Of a DNA stretch of 54,915 bases, positions 10,571-20,973 are shown in pieces; within the stretch, counting starts at the first letter, position 1, and the number at the start of each line of letters is the position of its first letter. Where the stretch lies: positions 1 through 54,915 of the forward strand of contig NZ_QEKW01000026.1 of the NCBI RefSeq assembly GCF_003096675.1, given 5' to 3'. The DNA is from Actinomycetospora cinnamomea. Its GTDB lineage: Bacteria; Actinomycetota; Actinomycetes; Mycobacteriales; Pseudonocardiaceae. The translations under genes were made by a program, and so were the position numbers. Below the pieces are notes generated by a model. That model made no database searches and had not been told where the DNA came from. It saw nothing but the letters and a program-made list of their open reading frames with translations.

Positions 10571-13310
10571 CGCGGCGGGCTCCTTCCGGGTCGACGAGCA
10601 CCGACGCGCCGATGCGGGCGGGGACCAGCTCGCCGTCGACGGGCACGTGCACGACCTCGCCGAGGCGGTCGCGGCCGCCCTTCACGAGGGCCAGCGCGAA
10701 CGGCCGGGCGAGCTCGGCGCTGTGGTAGCTGGACGTGACGTGCCCGAGCATCGGGACCGGCGGCGGGGGCAGCCGGCCGCCGTCGCAGAAGCCCACGATC
10801 TGCGAGCCCTCGGGCAGCTTCGTGGTGGCGTCGGTGGGCAGCAGCGACACGAGCTGCTTGCGCAGCGGGTTGCGGTTCTCCGCCCGCGCGAAGGAGCGCC
10901 GGCCGATGAAGTCGGGCTTCGTCGAGGACACCGCCCAGGCCATGCCGAGGTCGTGCGGGGAGACGGTGCCGTCGGTGTCCTGCCCGATGATCGGGTAGCC
11001 CTTCTCGGCGCGCAGGACGTGCATGGTCTCGGTGCCGTAGGGCGTGATGCCGTGCGGCCCGCCGGCCGCGAGCAGCCGTTCCCACACCGCGGGGGCGTAC
11101 CAGGACGAGACGCTGACCTCGTAGGCGAGCTCGCCGGAGAACGAGATCCGCGCGAGGCGCACGGGCACCCCGCCGAGGGTCGTGTCCCGCCAGGTCATGA
11201 AGCCGAAGTCGTTCGAGGTGTCCACGTCGGGGAACACCGCGCCGACCACGTCCCGCGAGCGCGGCCCGGCGACGGCGAGGATCGACCACTGGTCGGTGAC
11301 CGAGGTCAGCCGGACGCGCAGGTCGGTCCACTCCGTCTGGAGCCACTCCTCCATCCGGTCGAGGACCGCCGCCGCGTTGCCGGTGGTGGTCGTGACCAGG
11401 AAGCGGTCGTCGGCGAGGCGCAGCACCGTGCCGTCGTCGACGACCATGCCGTCGTTGCCGCACATGACCCCGTAGCGCACGCGCCCGACCTTCAGGCTGC
11501 TGATCATGTTCGTGTACAGCCGGTCGAGGAACACGGCGGCGTCGGGGCCGCGCACGTCGATCTTGCCGAGGGTGGAGGCGTCCATGATGCCGACGGACGT
11601 GCGTACCGCCGCGCACTCGCGCAGCACCGCGGCGGTCATGTCCTCCCCGGCGCGGGGGTAGTGGCGGGCGCGCTTCCACTGCCCGACGTCCTCGAACACC
11701 GCGTCCGCGGCCACGTGCCAGGCGTGCAGCGGGGTGGTGCGCACCGGGTCGAACAGGTCGCCGCGCTCGCGGCCGGCCAGGGCGGCGAAGGCGACCGGGG
11801 TGTAGGGCGGGCGGAAGGTCGTGGTCCCGAGCTCCCCGATCGGCACGCCGAGCAGCTCGGCGGTGATCCCCGAGGCGATGATCCCGGACGTCTTTCCCTG
11901 GTCGTGGGCGGTGCCGATGGTGGTGTAGCGCTTGACGTGCTCCACCGAGTGCATCCCCGCCCGCACGGCCCGCGCGATGTCGGCGACCGTGGCGTCGCGC
12001 TGGACGTCGACGAACTGCCGGGACGGGTCGCCCGCCGTGCGCCAGAGCACCAGCGTCGGCTCCGGGTCCTCCTCGGCAGGCGCCCAGGGCGCGTCGTCCC
12101 CGCCGGCCTCCCGCAGGACGTCGGTCAGCGCGAAGGTGCCGTTGGCGGCCCCGACGACGTCGACACCGGGCAGCGGCGCGGCGGGACGGAAGGCACCCAG
12201 CGCCGGGTCGTAGGCCAGGCGGCCGCCGACGTGGCCGAACAGGTGCGCGGTGGGGTTCCAGCCGCCGCTGAGCAGCAGCAGGTCGCAGCGGACCTCGCGG
12301 CGCTCCTCCCCCACCAGCGCGGCGGTCACGTGGTCCTCGCCCCGCGTGCCGTGCACGAGCGTGCCGGTCTCGACCGGGATCCCACGCTCCTCGCAGCGTC
12401 GCCGCCCCGCCCGAGGCGCCCGCTCGCGCGCGTCGACGACACGAACGCTCGCGCCGGCGTCGGCGAGGTCGACCGCGGCGGCGTAGGCCGCGTCGTCGCT
12501 GGTGAACACGACGACCTCGCGGCCGGCCAGGACCCCGTGGCGGTGCAGGAGGTCGCGCGCCGCGGACGCGAGCAGGACCCCCGGCCGGTCGCCGTCCTCG
12601 ATGACGATCGGCCGCTCGATCGCTCCGGCGGCGACGACGACGCGCGCGGCCCGGATGCGGTGCACGCGCTGGCGGGACGCGCCCCGGGCGCGGCGCTCGA
12701 GAGCGAGGACGAACCCGTCGTCGAAGTGGCCGAACGCCGTGGTGCGCTGCAGGTGCGTCACCTGCGGGTGGGCGGCCAGCTCGGCGACGACGTCGTCGAC
12801 GAACGCGAGGGAGGGCCGGCCGTCGATGGTCTCGGTGCCGGTCAACGTGCCGCCGGCGCTCGGGCGGTCGTCGACGAGGACGACGTCCTGCCCGGCGCGG
12901 GCGGCGGCGCGGGCGGCGGTGAGGCCGGCCGGCCCGGCGCCGACGACCAGCACGTCGCAGTGGTGGTGCCGGCGGTCGTAGCGCGCGAGGTCGGGGACCT
13001 CGGAGAGCCGACCCTGCCCGTTGACCCCGCGCACGACGAGCCCGTCGGTGGCCTCGAGGGTGGCCGCGAGCAGCATCGGCTCCGGGAACGGCTCCTCGAC
13101 CTGGACCAGGCCCGTCGGGTCCTCGGTCCACGCGGCCCCGATGCCGCGGGGGCGCCCGTACTTGACGCTGGTGTTGTGCGGGCGGGTGTCGTGGGCGAGC
13201 AGCACCGAGGCGACGGTGTCGCCGGGGTGGCCGGTGTAGGGGACGCCGTCGACGGTGATCGTGACCGTGCGGGTGCGGTCGACGCGGCCGTAGCCGTCGA
13301 TCCTGCTCAC
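10563..13310 (-). CDS. soxA: Sarcosine oxidase, alpha subunit
   Basis: 915 residues. Domain order: N-terminal ferredoxin-like domain (about 8-95; TGHPGDTVASVLLA), NAD-binding Rossmann fold (LVVGAGPAGLTAARAAARAG, near 135-155), a second FAD/NAD region (HDQGKTSGIIASGI), and a C-terminal GcvT domain (about 520-910) that binds THF. Together with SoxB, D and G it oxidises sarcosine to glycine, making 5,10-methylene-THF and hydrogen peroxide. The GTG at 13310 is preceded by AGAGG and overlaps the soxD stop by GTGA. Confidence 0.95.
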
Positions 13311-13597
13311 GGGGCCGCCTCTCGGGTGGGGCCGGGCGTGCCGGCGAGGGGGTCGACGGACAGGAAGCGGTGGGTGCGGGTGTCGCGGACGGCGGTGAAC
13401 CAGCGGCGGCAGCCCACGGTGTGCACCCAGCGCTCGGCGAAGGGGCCCTTCGGGTTGTCCCGGAAGAACACGAAGTGGGCCCACTGCTCGTCGGTCAGCG
13501 ACGCCGGGTGCTCGGGGTAGGGCACGTGGGCCTGGCCGCCGTAGGAGAACTCGGTCTCCTCGCGGGGCCCGCACCAGGGGCAGGCGATGAGGTGCAC
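13307..13597 (-). CDS. soxD: Sarcosine oxidase, delta subunit (zinc-binding)
   Basis: 96 residues. Zinc ligands are visible as CPWC (Cys6, Cys9), a downstream His (QAHVPYP) and VGC; W-F-RDN-KG-ERW-H is the conserved core of SoxD. The GTG at 13597 has GAGGAG 5 nt upstream. It lies between soxB and soxA as usual in this operon type and is a structural subunit holding the complex together. Confidence 0.94.
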   Translation of the reverse strand: MHLIACPWCGPREETEFSYGGQAHVPYPEHPASLTDEQWAHFVFFRDNPKGPFAERWVHTVGCRRWFTAVRDTRTHRFLSVDPLAGTPGPTREAAP

Positions 13598-13614
13598 GAC
13601 GACTCCTCGTGGGC

Positions 13615-14862
13615 TCAGTGGGCGACGGCCGCGGCGCCGTGCTCGTCGACGAGGGCGCCGGTGACGAAGCGGTCGAGGCCGAAGGGCGCGACCAGGGGGT
13701 GCGGGCGGCCGTGGGCGACGGTGTCGGCGAACGCCCAGCCGATGCCGGGGGTGGCCTTGAACCCGCCGGTGCCCCAGCCGCAGTTGAGGAAGACGTTCCC
13801 GTAGGGCGTGTGCCCGACGATCGGGCTCGCGTCCGGGGTGACGTCGACGACGCCGGCCCAGCTGCGCAGCAGGTGGGCGCGCGCGAACACCGGGAACAGC
13901 TCGACGGCCGCGGCCATCTGGCGCTCGATGATGCCGAAGGCGCCGCGCTGGCCGTAGCCGTTGGACGCGTCGACGCCGGCGCCCATGACCAGCTCGCCCT
14001 TGTGGGCCTGGGAGACGTACACGTGCACGGCGTTCGACATGACGATCGTCGGGTGCACGGGTTCGAGCAGCTCGGAGACCAGCGCCTGGAGCGGGTGCGA
14101 CTGCAGCGGGGCGCGCACGCCGAGCATGTCGAGCAGGACCGACGTGTGTCCGGCGGCGCAGAGCGCGACGGTGCCGCAGGCGATGTCGCCCCGGGTCGTG
14201 CGGGCACCCGTGACGCGGTCCCCGTCGGTCACGAACCCGGTGACCTCGCAGTTCTCGACGATGTCGATCCCGGCCTCGTCCGCGCGGCGCGCGAAGCCCC
14301 ACGCCACGTGGTCGTGCTTCGCGATCCCCGCCCGCGGCTGGAACGTCGCGCCCTGCACCGGGTAGCGGATGCCGTCCGAGACGTTGACGATCGGGCAGAC
14401 CTTCGCCACCTCGTCGGGCCCGAGCCACTCGGCGTCGATCCCGTTGAGCCTGTTGGCCTCGACCCGGCGCACCGAGTCGCGGACGTCCTGCTCGGTGTGG
14501 GCCAGGTTGAGCACGCCCCGCTGGCTGAACAGGATCGGGTAGCCGAGGTCGTCCTCGAGGCCCTCCCACAGCTTCAGCGCGTGCTCGTAGATGCCCGCGG
14601 ACTCGTCCCAGAGGTAGTTCGAGCGGATCAGCGTGGTGTTGCGGGCCATGTTGCCGCCCGCCAGCCAGCCCTTCTCGAGCACGGCCACGTCCGTGATGCC
14701 GAGCTTGGCCAGGTAGTGCGCGGTGGCGAGCCCGTGACCGCCGCCGCCGACGATCACGACGTCGTAGGCCTTCTTCGGCTCGGTGTCGCGCCAGAGCTGG
14801 TCGGGGTGCTCGGGGAGGTCGGCGCCCGGGGGCCGGGCCGCGGACGCCGTCGGGGTGCTCAT
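13615..14862 (-). CDS. soxB: Sarcosine oxidase, beta subunit (flavin-binding)
   Basis: 415 residues. The FAD fold begins [20 protein letters not shown] (about 33-52). The segment [10 protein letters not shown] holds the histidine region that carries covalent FMN in heterotetrameric sarcosine oxidases (family knowledge). The C-terminal [12 protein letters not shown] is a typical DAO-family active-site/flavin motif. It is the catalytic subunit that oxidises sarcosine. The start overlaps the glyA stop by ATGA, so glyA and soxB are translationally coupled. Confidence 0.95.
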   Translation of the reverse strand: MSTPTASAARPPGADLPEHPDQLWRDTEPKKAYDVVIVGGGGHGLATAHYLAKLGITDVAVLEKGWLAGGNMARNTTLIRSNYLWDESAGIYEHALKLWEGLEDDLGYPILFSQRGVLNLAHTEQDVRDSVRRVEANRLNGIDAEWLGPDEVAKVCPIVNVSDGIRYPVQGATFQPRAGIAKHDHVAWGFARRADEAGIDIVENCEVTGFVTDGDRVTGARTTRGDIACGTVALCAAGHTSVLLDMLGVRAPLQSHPLQALVSELLEPVHPTIVMSNAVHVYVSQAHKGELVMGAGVDASNGYGQRGAFGIIERQMAAAVELFPVFARAHLLRSWAGVVDVTPDASPIVGHTPYGNVFLNCGWGTGGFKATPGIGWAFADTVAHGRPHPLVAPFGLDRFVTGALVDEHGAAAVAH

Positions 14863-16157
14863 GCCTGCAGCTCCGGGTAGAGGGGGTGGCGGTCGGCGAG
14901 GGCGGCGGTGCGCCCGGCCAGCGCGTCCAGCTCGGTCTCGGTGACCTCGGGGCGCAGGGCGCGGGCGACGACGTCGGCGACGACGCGGAAGTCGTCGGCC
15001 TCGAACCCGCGGGCCGCCAGTGCGGCGGTGCCGATGCGCACGCCGGAGCTGACCATCGGCGGGCGGGGGTCGAACGGGACGGCGTTGCGGTTGACGGTGA
15101 TGCCGACCCGGTGCAGGCGGTCCTCGGCCTGCTGGCCGTCGAGCTCGGAGTCGCGCAGGTCGACGAGCACCAGGTGCACGTCGGTGCCACCGGAGACGAC
15201 CCCGATGCCGGGCTCGTCGAGCAGCCGGCCGGCCAGGATGCGGGCTCCGAGGAGGGTGCGCTCCTGGCGCTCGCGGAACGCGGGCTCGCCGGCGAGCTTG
15301 AACGCGACCGCCTTCGCCGCGATGACGTGCTCGAGGGGCCCACCCTGCTGGCCGGGGAAGACGCTGGAGTTCAGCTTCTTGGCGAGGTCGCGGGTGCGGC
15401 TGAGGATCACCCCGCCGCGGGGGCCGCCCAGGGTCTTGTGCGTGGTCGAGGTGACGACGTGGGCGTGCGGCACCGGCGAGGGGTGCAGCCCCGCGGCCAC
15501 GAGGCCGGCGAAGTGCGCCATGTCGACCATGAGGTAGGCACCGACCTCGTCGGCGATCCGGCGGAACTCCGCGAAGTCCAGCCGGCGCGGGTAGGCCGAC
15601 CAGCCGGCGATGATCAGCTTCGGGCGCCGCTCGTGGGCCAGCTGCTCCACCTCGGCCATGTCGACGCGGTGGTCGTCGGCGCGGACGTGGTAGGCCGCGA
15701 CGTCGTAGAGGCGCCCCGAGAAGTTCAGGTGCATCCCGTGGGTGAGGTGGCCCCCGTGGTCCAGCGCCAGACCGAGGATCGTGTCGCCCGGCGCGAGCAG
15801 CGCGGCCATCACGGCGGCGTTGGCCTGGGCTCCGGAGTGCGGCTGGACGTTGGCGTAGCCGGCGTCGAAGAGGGCGGTCAACCGGTCGATCGCGAGCTGC
15901 TCGACGACGTCGACGTGCTCGCACCCGCCGTAGTACCGGCGGCGCGGGTAGCCCTCGGCGTACTTGTTGGTCAGGACCGAGCCCTGCGCCTCCATGACGG
16001 CCACGGGCGCGAAGTTCTCGCTCGCGATCATCTCGAGGGTCCGGTGCTGCCGGCGGAGCTCGCACTCGACCTGGGCGTACACCTCCGGGTCCGTCGCGGC
16101 GAGCGACCGGTCGAGCACACCGGGAGTGCGGGTCGCGGGGGTGGCTGTGATGGACAT
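14859..16157 (-). CDS. glyA: Serine hydroxymethyltransferase
   Basis: 432 residues, PLP enzyme. Key motifs: LEMIASENF near the N-terminus, [23 protein letters not shown] and the PLP-lysine motif [13 protein letters not shown]. It condenses the glycine and 5,10-methylene-THF produced by sarcosine oxidase into serine, which SdaA then deaminates. As first gene of the operon glyA-soxB-D-A-G it is placed to use the methylene-THF directly. The ribosome site is GTGAGG, 7 nt upstream. This copy is dedicated to catabolism by context; a housekeeping copy would be expected elsewhere. Confidence 0.96.
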   Translation of the reverse strand: MSITATPATRTPGVLDRSLAATDPEVYAQVECELRRQHRTLEMIASENFAPVAVMEAQGSVLTNKYAEGYPRRRYYGGCEHVDVVEQLAIDRLTALFDAGYANVQPHSGAQANAAVMAALLAPGDTILGLALDHGGHLTHGMHLNFSGRLYDVAAYHVRADDHRVDMAEVEQLAHERRPKLIIAGWSAYPRRLDFAEFRRIADEVGAYLMVDMAHFAGLVAAGLHPSPVPHAHVVTSTTHKTLGGPRGGVILSRTRDLAKKLNSSVFPGQQGGPLEHVIAAKAVAFKLAGEPAFRERQERTLLGARILAGRLLDEPGIGVVSGGTDVHLVLVDLRDSELDGQQAEDRLHRVGITVNRNAVPFDPRPPMVSSGVRIGTAALAARGFEADDFRVVADVVARALRPEVTETELDALAGRTAALADRHPLYPELQA

Positions 16158-16180
16158 GCGCGAGCCTCACGTCAACCAAC

Positions 16181-16189
16181 TGATATATC
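16181..16189. promoter_or_regulatory. AT-rich GntR-site-like motif upstream of glyA
   Basis: TGATATATC lies 24 bp upstream of the glyA start, inside the only AT-rich patch of this intergenic region. It shares TGATATA with the inverted copy between sdaA and gntR (6067-6073). GATATATC itself is a perfect 8-bp palindrome. It may be a GntR site, part of the glyA promoter, or both. Confidence 0.4.
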
Positions 16190-16278
16190 TGACGTCGAGG
16201 ACTGTAGACACGCGCATCGCGCAGGGTCAAGAATCGTCGCGCCGCCGAACGGGCACGGGGCGGGACGGAGGGCGGGAG

Positions 16279-16596
16279 ATGGCGACAGGGACGACCGGCC
16301 CCACCGGGGTCGCGACGGACGACCGGTGGGCGGCGGGGTTCGAGATGGGCCGGCTCGACCAGCAGCTGGCCGCGCGTGTCCTGCGCGACCAGAAGGTGGG
16401 CCTGACGATCCGGGCCAGCAACCGCGAGGAGGCCGCCCTCATCGCCGGACGCCACGGCTACGAGCTGCACATCGGGGAGGTCGAGGAGCCCGGGTGCGTG
16501 TGGGCCGAGTTCTGGCCGGCACCCCGAGCCGCACCCGAACGCGACCCCGGTGACGAGACCCCGCAGATCGGCAGGGTTTCGTCACCGAGGTCGTGA
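16279..16596 (+). CDS. Hypothetical protein (105 aa)
   Basis: Good ribosome site (GGAGG, 7 nt before the ATG at 16279). The core [20 protein letters not shown] followed by [20 protein letters not shown] and VWAEFW looks like a compact alpha/beta domain; the last ~25 residues are Pro/Arg-rich. It is divergent from glyA. No cysteine cluster, signal peptide or membrane segment. I do not recognise the family. Confidence 0.65.
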   Translation: MATGTTGPTGVATDDRWAAGFEMGRLDQQLAARVLRDQKVGLTIRASNREEAALIAGRHGYELHIGEVEEPGCVWAEFWPAPRAAPERDPGDETPQIGRVSSPRS

Positions 16597-16652
16597 CCCC
16601 GGTCGGGCGACGGGCTCGCGCCACCCGACGGTCGGCGCCGGCGGCAGGGGCG

Positions 16653-17768
16653 TCAGCGGTCGGCGACCCGGTGCACACCCTCCTGCGCCGCGGCGCTGCC
16701 CCGGGCGGCGCCGACGCCGAACAGGTGCAGACCGCCGGAGACGAGGACGCCGACCACGCGCCCGGTGATGCGGACGGGGTTGAGCGTCTGGGCGAGGTGG
16801 TCCAGCGGCACGGCCGCGGCCTCCGTGTAGGCGTGGATCTGCTGCCCGACGCGGTCGGCGGCGCTCTCGGCCTCGTCACCGACGCTCGCGCCCACGGACG
16901 CGGCCCGGTCGGCCCCGGCCACCACCTCCTCGCCGGCCTCGCGCGCGGTCCGGTCCACCCGGGCGGCGGCGCGGCGGCCGGCGGCGCGGGTCTCGCCGGC
17001 CACCTCGCGGGCCGTGCCCTCGGCCTCGTCGGCGAGCTGCCCGGCGGTGTCCTGCGCGACGCTCGCCGCGTTCGCGGCCGCGTCCTCGACGCTCTCGCGG
17101 GCCGCCTCCACCTGGTTGCCCAGCTCGGACGCGCCGGCGCCGGCGGTGGCGCCCGCCCGGCGTGCCGCGCCGCGGGTGTGGCCCGCGACCTGCTTCGCGG
17201 CGCCCGACGCCTCCTGGGCGACGTCCTCGGCCGTGTCGGTGGCCTCGGACGCGGCGGCCTCGGCGGTCCCGCCCGCGTCCTGCACCGCGGCGCGGACCTC
17301 CTCGGCGGCGGGCGACACTCCGTCCTGATCGGTGTCGCCGCTCTCCGACGTGGCGGTGTCGTCGGTCCCGCCGACCGCGTGCACGGCGGCGGGGGTGTGG
17401 CCCGTCTGGTCGGGGGCGGCGGTGGCGGCGCCGTCCTCGCCGGTCCCGTCGGTCCCGCTCGCGCCGTCGGACTCGCCGAGCGCAGCCTCGACGGTCTCGA
17501 CCGCGCCCTCGACCCCGGTGTTCTCCGCGATCTCGGCGGCGGTGCGGCTGATCTCGGGGGTGTCGGCGCCGGCGTCGACGTGCCGGGTCTCGAGGACCTC
17601 GCCGTCCTCGCCGTGCACCACCACCTCGCCGCCGCCGTGGTCGGCCACGATGGTGACGGCGCGCTCGACCGCCTCGACCTCCGTGGTGGCACGGGCGGTC
17701 ACCTGCTCCTCCCCCGGGACCGTGACGGTCCACTCGCCGTCGGCGGGCTGCACGTGGCGGTCGGGCAT
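16653..17768 (-). CDS. DUF2188 domain fused to a long LEA-like helical region
   Basis: 371 residues. The first ~65 resemble DUF2188 (VQPADGEWTVTVPGEEQVTA, then A/E-rich helix and EVVVHGEDGEV). From about 70 to 330 it is an Ala/Asp/Glu/Thr-rich sequence with 11-residue-like periodicity (AEDVAQEASGAAKQVAGHTR, then AREVAGETRAAGRRAAARVD), as in group-3 LEA or apolipoprotein-like stress proteins. The C-terminal ~45 residues (ITGRVVGVLVSGGLHLFGVG) are hydrophobic. Likely a desiccation/osmotic-stress protein that associates with membranes. Function is by resemblance only. Confidence 0.75.
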   Translation of the reverse strand: MPDRHVQPADGEWTVTVPGEEQVTARATTEVEAVERAVTIVADHGGGEVVVHGEDGEVLETRHVDAGADTPEISRTAAEIAENTGVEGAVETVEAALGESDGASGTDGTGEDGAATAAPDQTGHTPAAVHAVGGTDDTATSESGDTDQDGVSPAAEEVRAAVQDAGGTAEAAASEATDTAEDVAQEASGAAKQVAGHTRGAARRAGATAGAGASELGNQVEAARESVEDAAANAASVAQDTAGQLADEAEGTAREVAGETRAAGRRAAARVDRTAREAGEEVVAGADRAASVGASVGDEAESAADRVGQQIHAYTEAAAVPLDHLAQTLNPVRITGRVVGVLVSGGLHLFGVGAARGSAAAQEGVHRVADR

Positions 17769-17938
17769 GTCGGGCTCCTCGTCCTGTGGGTGGGTCGGTG
17801 AGGACTGCCCATCCGCGGCCCCGGGTCCACGTCCGTCGGGCGGCCTCGTTCGGTGACGAACACCTCCGCGCTGCGGGCAGAGCAGCGGTGTCGCCCGGTT
17901 GCGGGCACTCCCCCGGCAGTCGCGCTGGCGGCTCGTGA

Positions 17939-18385
17939 TCACCCACGCGCCCGGCGACCCCGGTCCCCGGCCTCGTCGTCGTGCAGGAGACCGCGCAGCG
18001 ACAGGCGGGCGCTGGTCCGCTTGCTCTGCAGGAGCGCCGCCTCGATGAGGCGGTGCGTGCGCCGGGGGTCCTCGACGTCGACGACGACGCGGTGGAAGGG
18101 ACGGCCCGAGAGGTAGACGACCACGACGTGGGTGCCCCCGCGGACAGCCCAGAGCTGACGGCGCTCGCCGATCCCCCAGGACCCGGCGCGGAGCCGGCCC
18201 GGCCACCAGGTGCCGGGGCTGGGGAGCCGCGGGCTGGAGGCGACGGCGGCGCGGCGGGGCATCACCCGCGAGCCGACGATCCGCTCGTAGGGCACGTGCA
18301 ACCCGCGACGGCAGGCCGCCGCACGGTCGCTGCGCGTGAACTGCACCCGCAGTCCGGTCGGTGTCACGACGAGGCTGATCGTCAC
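17939..18385 (-). CDS. Hypothetical protein with PH-like beta-rich fold
   Basis: 148 residues from the GTG at 18385 (GAGG 5 nt upstream). Alternating beta-rich stretches (ISLVVTPTGLRVQFTRSD, HVPYERIVGSRV, GTHVVVVYLSGRPFHRVVVD) with W-P-G and D-V-D-P-x-R turns resemble small actinobacterial bacterial-PH-type proteins. The C-terminus is Arg-rich. No signal peptide. The protein is poorly characterised and the fold call is a guess from pattern. Confidence 0.55.
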   Translation of the reverse strand: MTISLVVTPTGLRVQFTRSDRAAACRRGLHVPYERIVGSRVMPRRAAVASSPRLPSPGTWWPGRLRAGSWGIGERRQLWAVRGGTHVVVVYLSGRPFHRVVVDVEDPRRTHRLIEAALLQSKRTSARLSLRGLLHDDEAGDRGRRARG

Positions 18386-18629
18386 CGGCACCTCACGTGG
18401 GTGGTGGGCGGGCCGGTCACCCGCCCCGTCGGTGCCACCCCCGGGGCTGGAGGCGAACGGGATCATCACCCTGTCGCCGGGGGACGCGCCGGGGTTACCG
18501 ATGGCGCGCCGACCTCCGCCGAGTTCGTTCCTCCGTCGGTGGCCGCGGCGTCATCCGGACGCTGCGGTACGTCCGGGTCGTCGAGTCGGTCCGGCGAGGC
18601 GCGACCGGGCTCGGTCCAACGGCGCGACC

Positions 18630-20027
18630 TCAGCTCGTCGCCTCCCGGTCGCCGACCGACCGCTCGGGCGGGAAGGACATCCGCGGGTGGTGGGGCACCT
18701 CCGGTGAGGACGTGTCGAGGGGCACCGAGGGCGAGCGGACCAGGCCCAGCTGGGTCGACTGGCGCCGGAGGACGGCGCCGAGGAGCCAGTCGGCGGCCGT
18801 GCGCAGGCGGTTGCCGGGCATCGAGAGCAGGTGGTAGCCGCGGGCGACCGTCCTGGCGGGCAGGCCGGCCAGACGCAGGTGCAGCGGGTTGGCGGCGGCG
18901 TCGGTGCTGCCGAGGTCGACGACGAAGCCGAGGTCGCGGTGTCGGTAGGGGCGGCGACGGCCGCGTCCCAGCGACGCCGCGACGTTGCGGCCGGCGAGCT
19001 TGCCCTGACGCTCGGCGTGCTGGGCCGTCATGGCGGTGAAGCGGCCGGGGTTGCCGGGATCGGGGACGGCCGCCGCGTCGCCGCAGGCGAACACCTCGGG
19101 GTGCCCGGGGACGGTCAGGGTCCGGTCGACGACGAGCCGGCCCTCGCCGAGCTCGAGGCCGATGCTCTCGATGAGCGGATCCGGGCGGACACCGACGCAC
19201 CACAGCAGGGTGCGGGTCGGCACGTGCTCGCCGCTGCGCAGCCGGACACCGTCCGCCAGCGCCTCCTCGACGGTCTCCCCGGTGCGCACCTCGACCCCGC
19301 GGTCGCGCAGGACCCGGTCGGCGGTGGTGGCGAGGTGCTCGTCGAGGCCGGCGAGGACCTCGCCCCGCGTCACCAGCAGCCAGCGCACGGCGTTCTCGCC
19401 CAGCCCGCGCGCCCGGGCCAGCTCGCGCGTGAACAGCTGCCCCTGGGCGGCGACCTCGGTGCCGGTGTAGCCCGCGCCGACGACGACGAACGTGCAGCGG
19501 GCGCGGCGCTCCTCGGGGTCGTCGGTGCCGGCCGCGAGGTCGATCTGGCGGATCAGGTGGTCGCGCACGTAGAGCGCCTCGGGGATGCCGCGGAAGCCGT
19601 GGGCGTACTCGCTCAGCCCGGGGATCGGCAGGAGCTTGTGGACGCTGCCCACGGCCAGCACGAGGCGGTCGTACCCGGTGGTGTGGTGCCGGCCCTCCGG
19701 GTCCATCCAGCGCACCGTCCGCTGCGCGAGGTCGAGGTCGTCGACCTCGCCCTGGGCGTGCGCCACCGTCGGCGGCAGGGTGTCGGCCAGCGACACCGAG
19801 ATGCGCCGGGGCTCGAGCACCCCGCCCGCGACCTCCGGGAGCAGCGGCAGGTAGAGGAAGTAGTTGGTCGGGCTGACCAGCACGATCTCCGCCGCGTCGC
19901 CCATCCGCCGGGCCACCGACCTGGCGGCGTTGTACCCGGCGAAGCCACCGCCCACGATCACGACCCGGGGGCGTGCTCCCGCCCCGGCCCTCTGCGCCGC
20001 CTCGACTCCCGGTCCCGCGATGGTCAT
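18630..20027 (-). CDS. Type II NADH dehydrogenase-like NAD(P)/FAD oxidoreductase
   Basis: 465 residues. FAD fold VVIVGGGFAGYNAARSVARR (about 22-41), the NDH-2 motif SPTNYFLYLPLLPEVAGG, a second nucleotide fold FVVVGAGYTGTEVAAQGQ near 185, and ACGDAAAVPD plus TAMTAQHAERQG in the C-terminal FAD region. The C-terminal end has amphipathic membrane-anchoring sequence as expected. It probably transfers electrons from NADH to quinone without proton pumping, regenerating NAD during aerobic growth. Confidence 0.88.
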   Translation of the reverse strand: MTIAGPGVEAAQRAGAGARPRVVIVGGGFAGYNAARSVARRMGDAAEIVLVSPTNYFLYLPLLPEVAGGVLEPRRISVSLADTLPPTVAHAQGEVDDLDLAQRTVRWMDPEGRHHTTGYDRLVLAVGSVHKLLPIPGLSEYAHGFRGIPEALYVRDHLIRQIDLAAGTDDPEERRARCTFVVVGAGYTGTEVAAQGQLFTRELARARGLGENAVRWLLVTRGEVLAGLDEHLATTADRVLRDRGVEVRTGETVEEALADGVRLRSGEHVPTRTLLWCVGVRPDPLIESIGLELGEGRLVVDRTLTVPGHPEVFACGDAAAVPDPGNPGRFTAMTAQHAERQGKLAGRNVAASLGRGRRRPYRHRDLGFVVDLGSTDAAANPLHLRLAGLPARTVARGYHLLSMPGNRLRTAADWLLGAVLRRQSTQLGLVRSPSVPLDTSSPEVPHHPRMSFPPERSVGDREATS

Positions 20028-20087
20028 GGATCCGGCTTCCCCCGCGAGCCACGGCCGTGAAACGGCGGACGCGTCCCGGGGTCCTCG

Positions 20088-20867
20088 TCAGCCGGGCGCC
20101 ACCCCGACGAAGCAGTAGCGGTTGACGCTGAAGAGGTAGTCGGTGCCGCGCGAGTGCAGGTCGTCGGCCCAGCGGGCCACGTCGTGCTCGGTGAGCCCGC
20201 GCCGGCCGGTGACGAAGTCCCCGATGACCTCGATCGTCCGCACGCTGTAGGTGTCGTCGTCGTGGACGGGGTTGAACAGCGGGATCAGCACGCGTTCGAC
20301 GACGTCGAACCCCGCCCGCTCCATCAGCCCGGGCAGCACGCGGGGCAGACGGGGGTGCACGAGGTGCTCCTCCCAGGCGTCCAGGACGCGCCGCTGCAGG
20401 TCGCGGTCGGCGGCGTGCCACACGACCGACTCCCAGTCGGTGTCCAGGACCACGATCCGGCCGCCGGGTCGCAGCACACGCCGGGCCTCGACGAGGGCGC
20501 CGAGGACGTCGGGCACGTACTCGTACACCTGCGTCGACACGACGGCGTCGAAGTGCCCGTCCGGGTAGGGCAGCGCCTCGGCGCCGCCCTCCTCGACGGC
20601 GACCCACGGGCGGTCCGCGCAGTGCGCCGCCGCGACCGCGTTCATCGCCGGGCTCGGGTCCAGGCCCCGCACCGCGCCGTCCGGTCCGACGGCGTCGGCG
20701 ATCGCGGCGGCGAGGAAGCCGGGCCCGGAGCCGACGTCGAGGACGTGCTCACCGCGGGCCGGCCGGAGCAGCGCGAGGACCTGCTCCCGCTGCCCCGCCA
20801 CGTCCGGCGTGGAGTAGACGCGCTGGATGCGCCGGGCGCCCTCGTCGTCGAACGGCAACGTGCTCAT
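20088..20867 (-). CDS. SAM-dependent methyltransferase (class I, UbiE/type 11-like)
   Basis: 259 residues. The SAM-binding motif VLDVGSGPGFLAAAIADAVG is at about 42-61, the acidic loop RGLDPSP follows, then PYPDGHFDAVVSTQVYEYV and VLRPGGRIVVLDTDW. The tail is typical of small-molecule methyltransferases annotated as arsenite- or sterol-like methyltransferases, but no As-binding cysteine set is present. The start ATG at 20867 lies 106 bp from the divergent tetR. Substrate unknown. Confidence 0.85.
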   Translation of the reverse strand: MSTLPFDDEGARRIQRVYSTPDVAGQREQVLALLRPARGEHVLDVGSGPGFLAAAIADAVGPDGAVRGLDPSPAMNAVAAAHCADRPWVAVEEGGAEALPYPDGHFDAVVSTQVYEYVPDVLGALVEARRVLRPGGRIVVLDTDWESVVWHAADRDLQRRVLDAWEEHLVHPRLPRVLPGLMERAGFDVVERVLIPLFNPVHDDDTYSVRTIEVIGDFVTGRRGLTEHDVARWADDLHSRGTDYLFSVNRYCFVGVAPG

Positions 20868-20973
20868 GGCGGCCTCACTCCCCCTGGTCGGGAGCGACGA
20901 TAGGGCGGCCCGTCCCGGACGGACGCCGCCGTCGGGGTGAGGAGACAGCGAGGAGACAGCGAGGAGAGAATGC

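Noticed and set aside
17848..17861. GTTCG-GTGA-CGAAC dyad upstream of the DUF2188-LEA gene
   Set aside because: Only 5-bp arms, about 80 bp from the start and without promoter context; too weak to call an operator.
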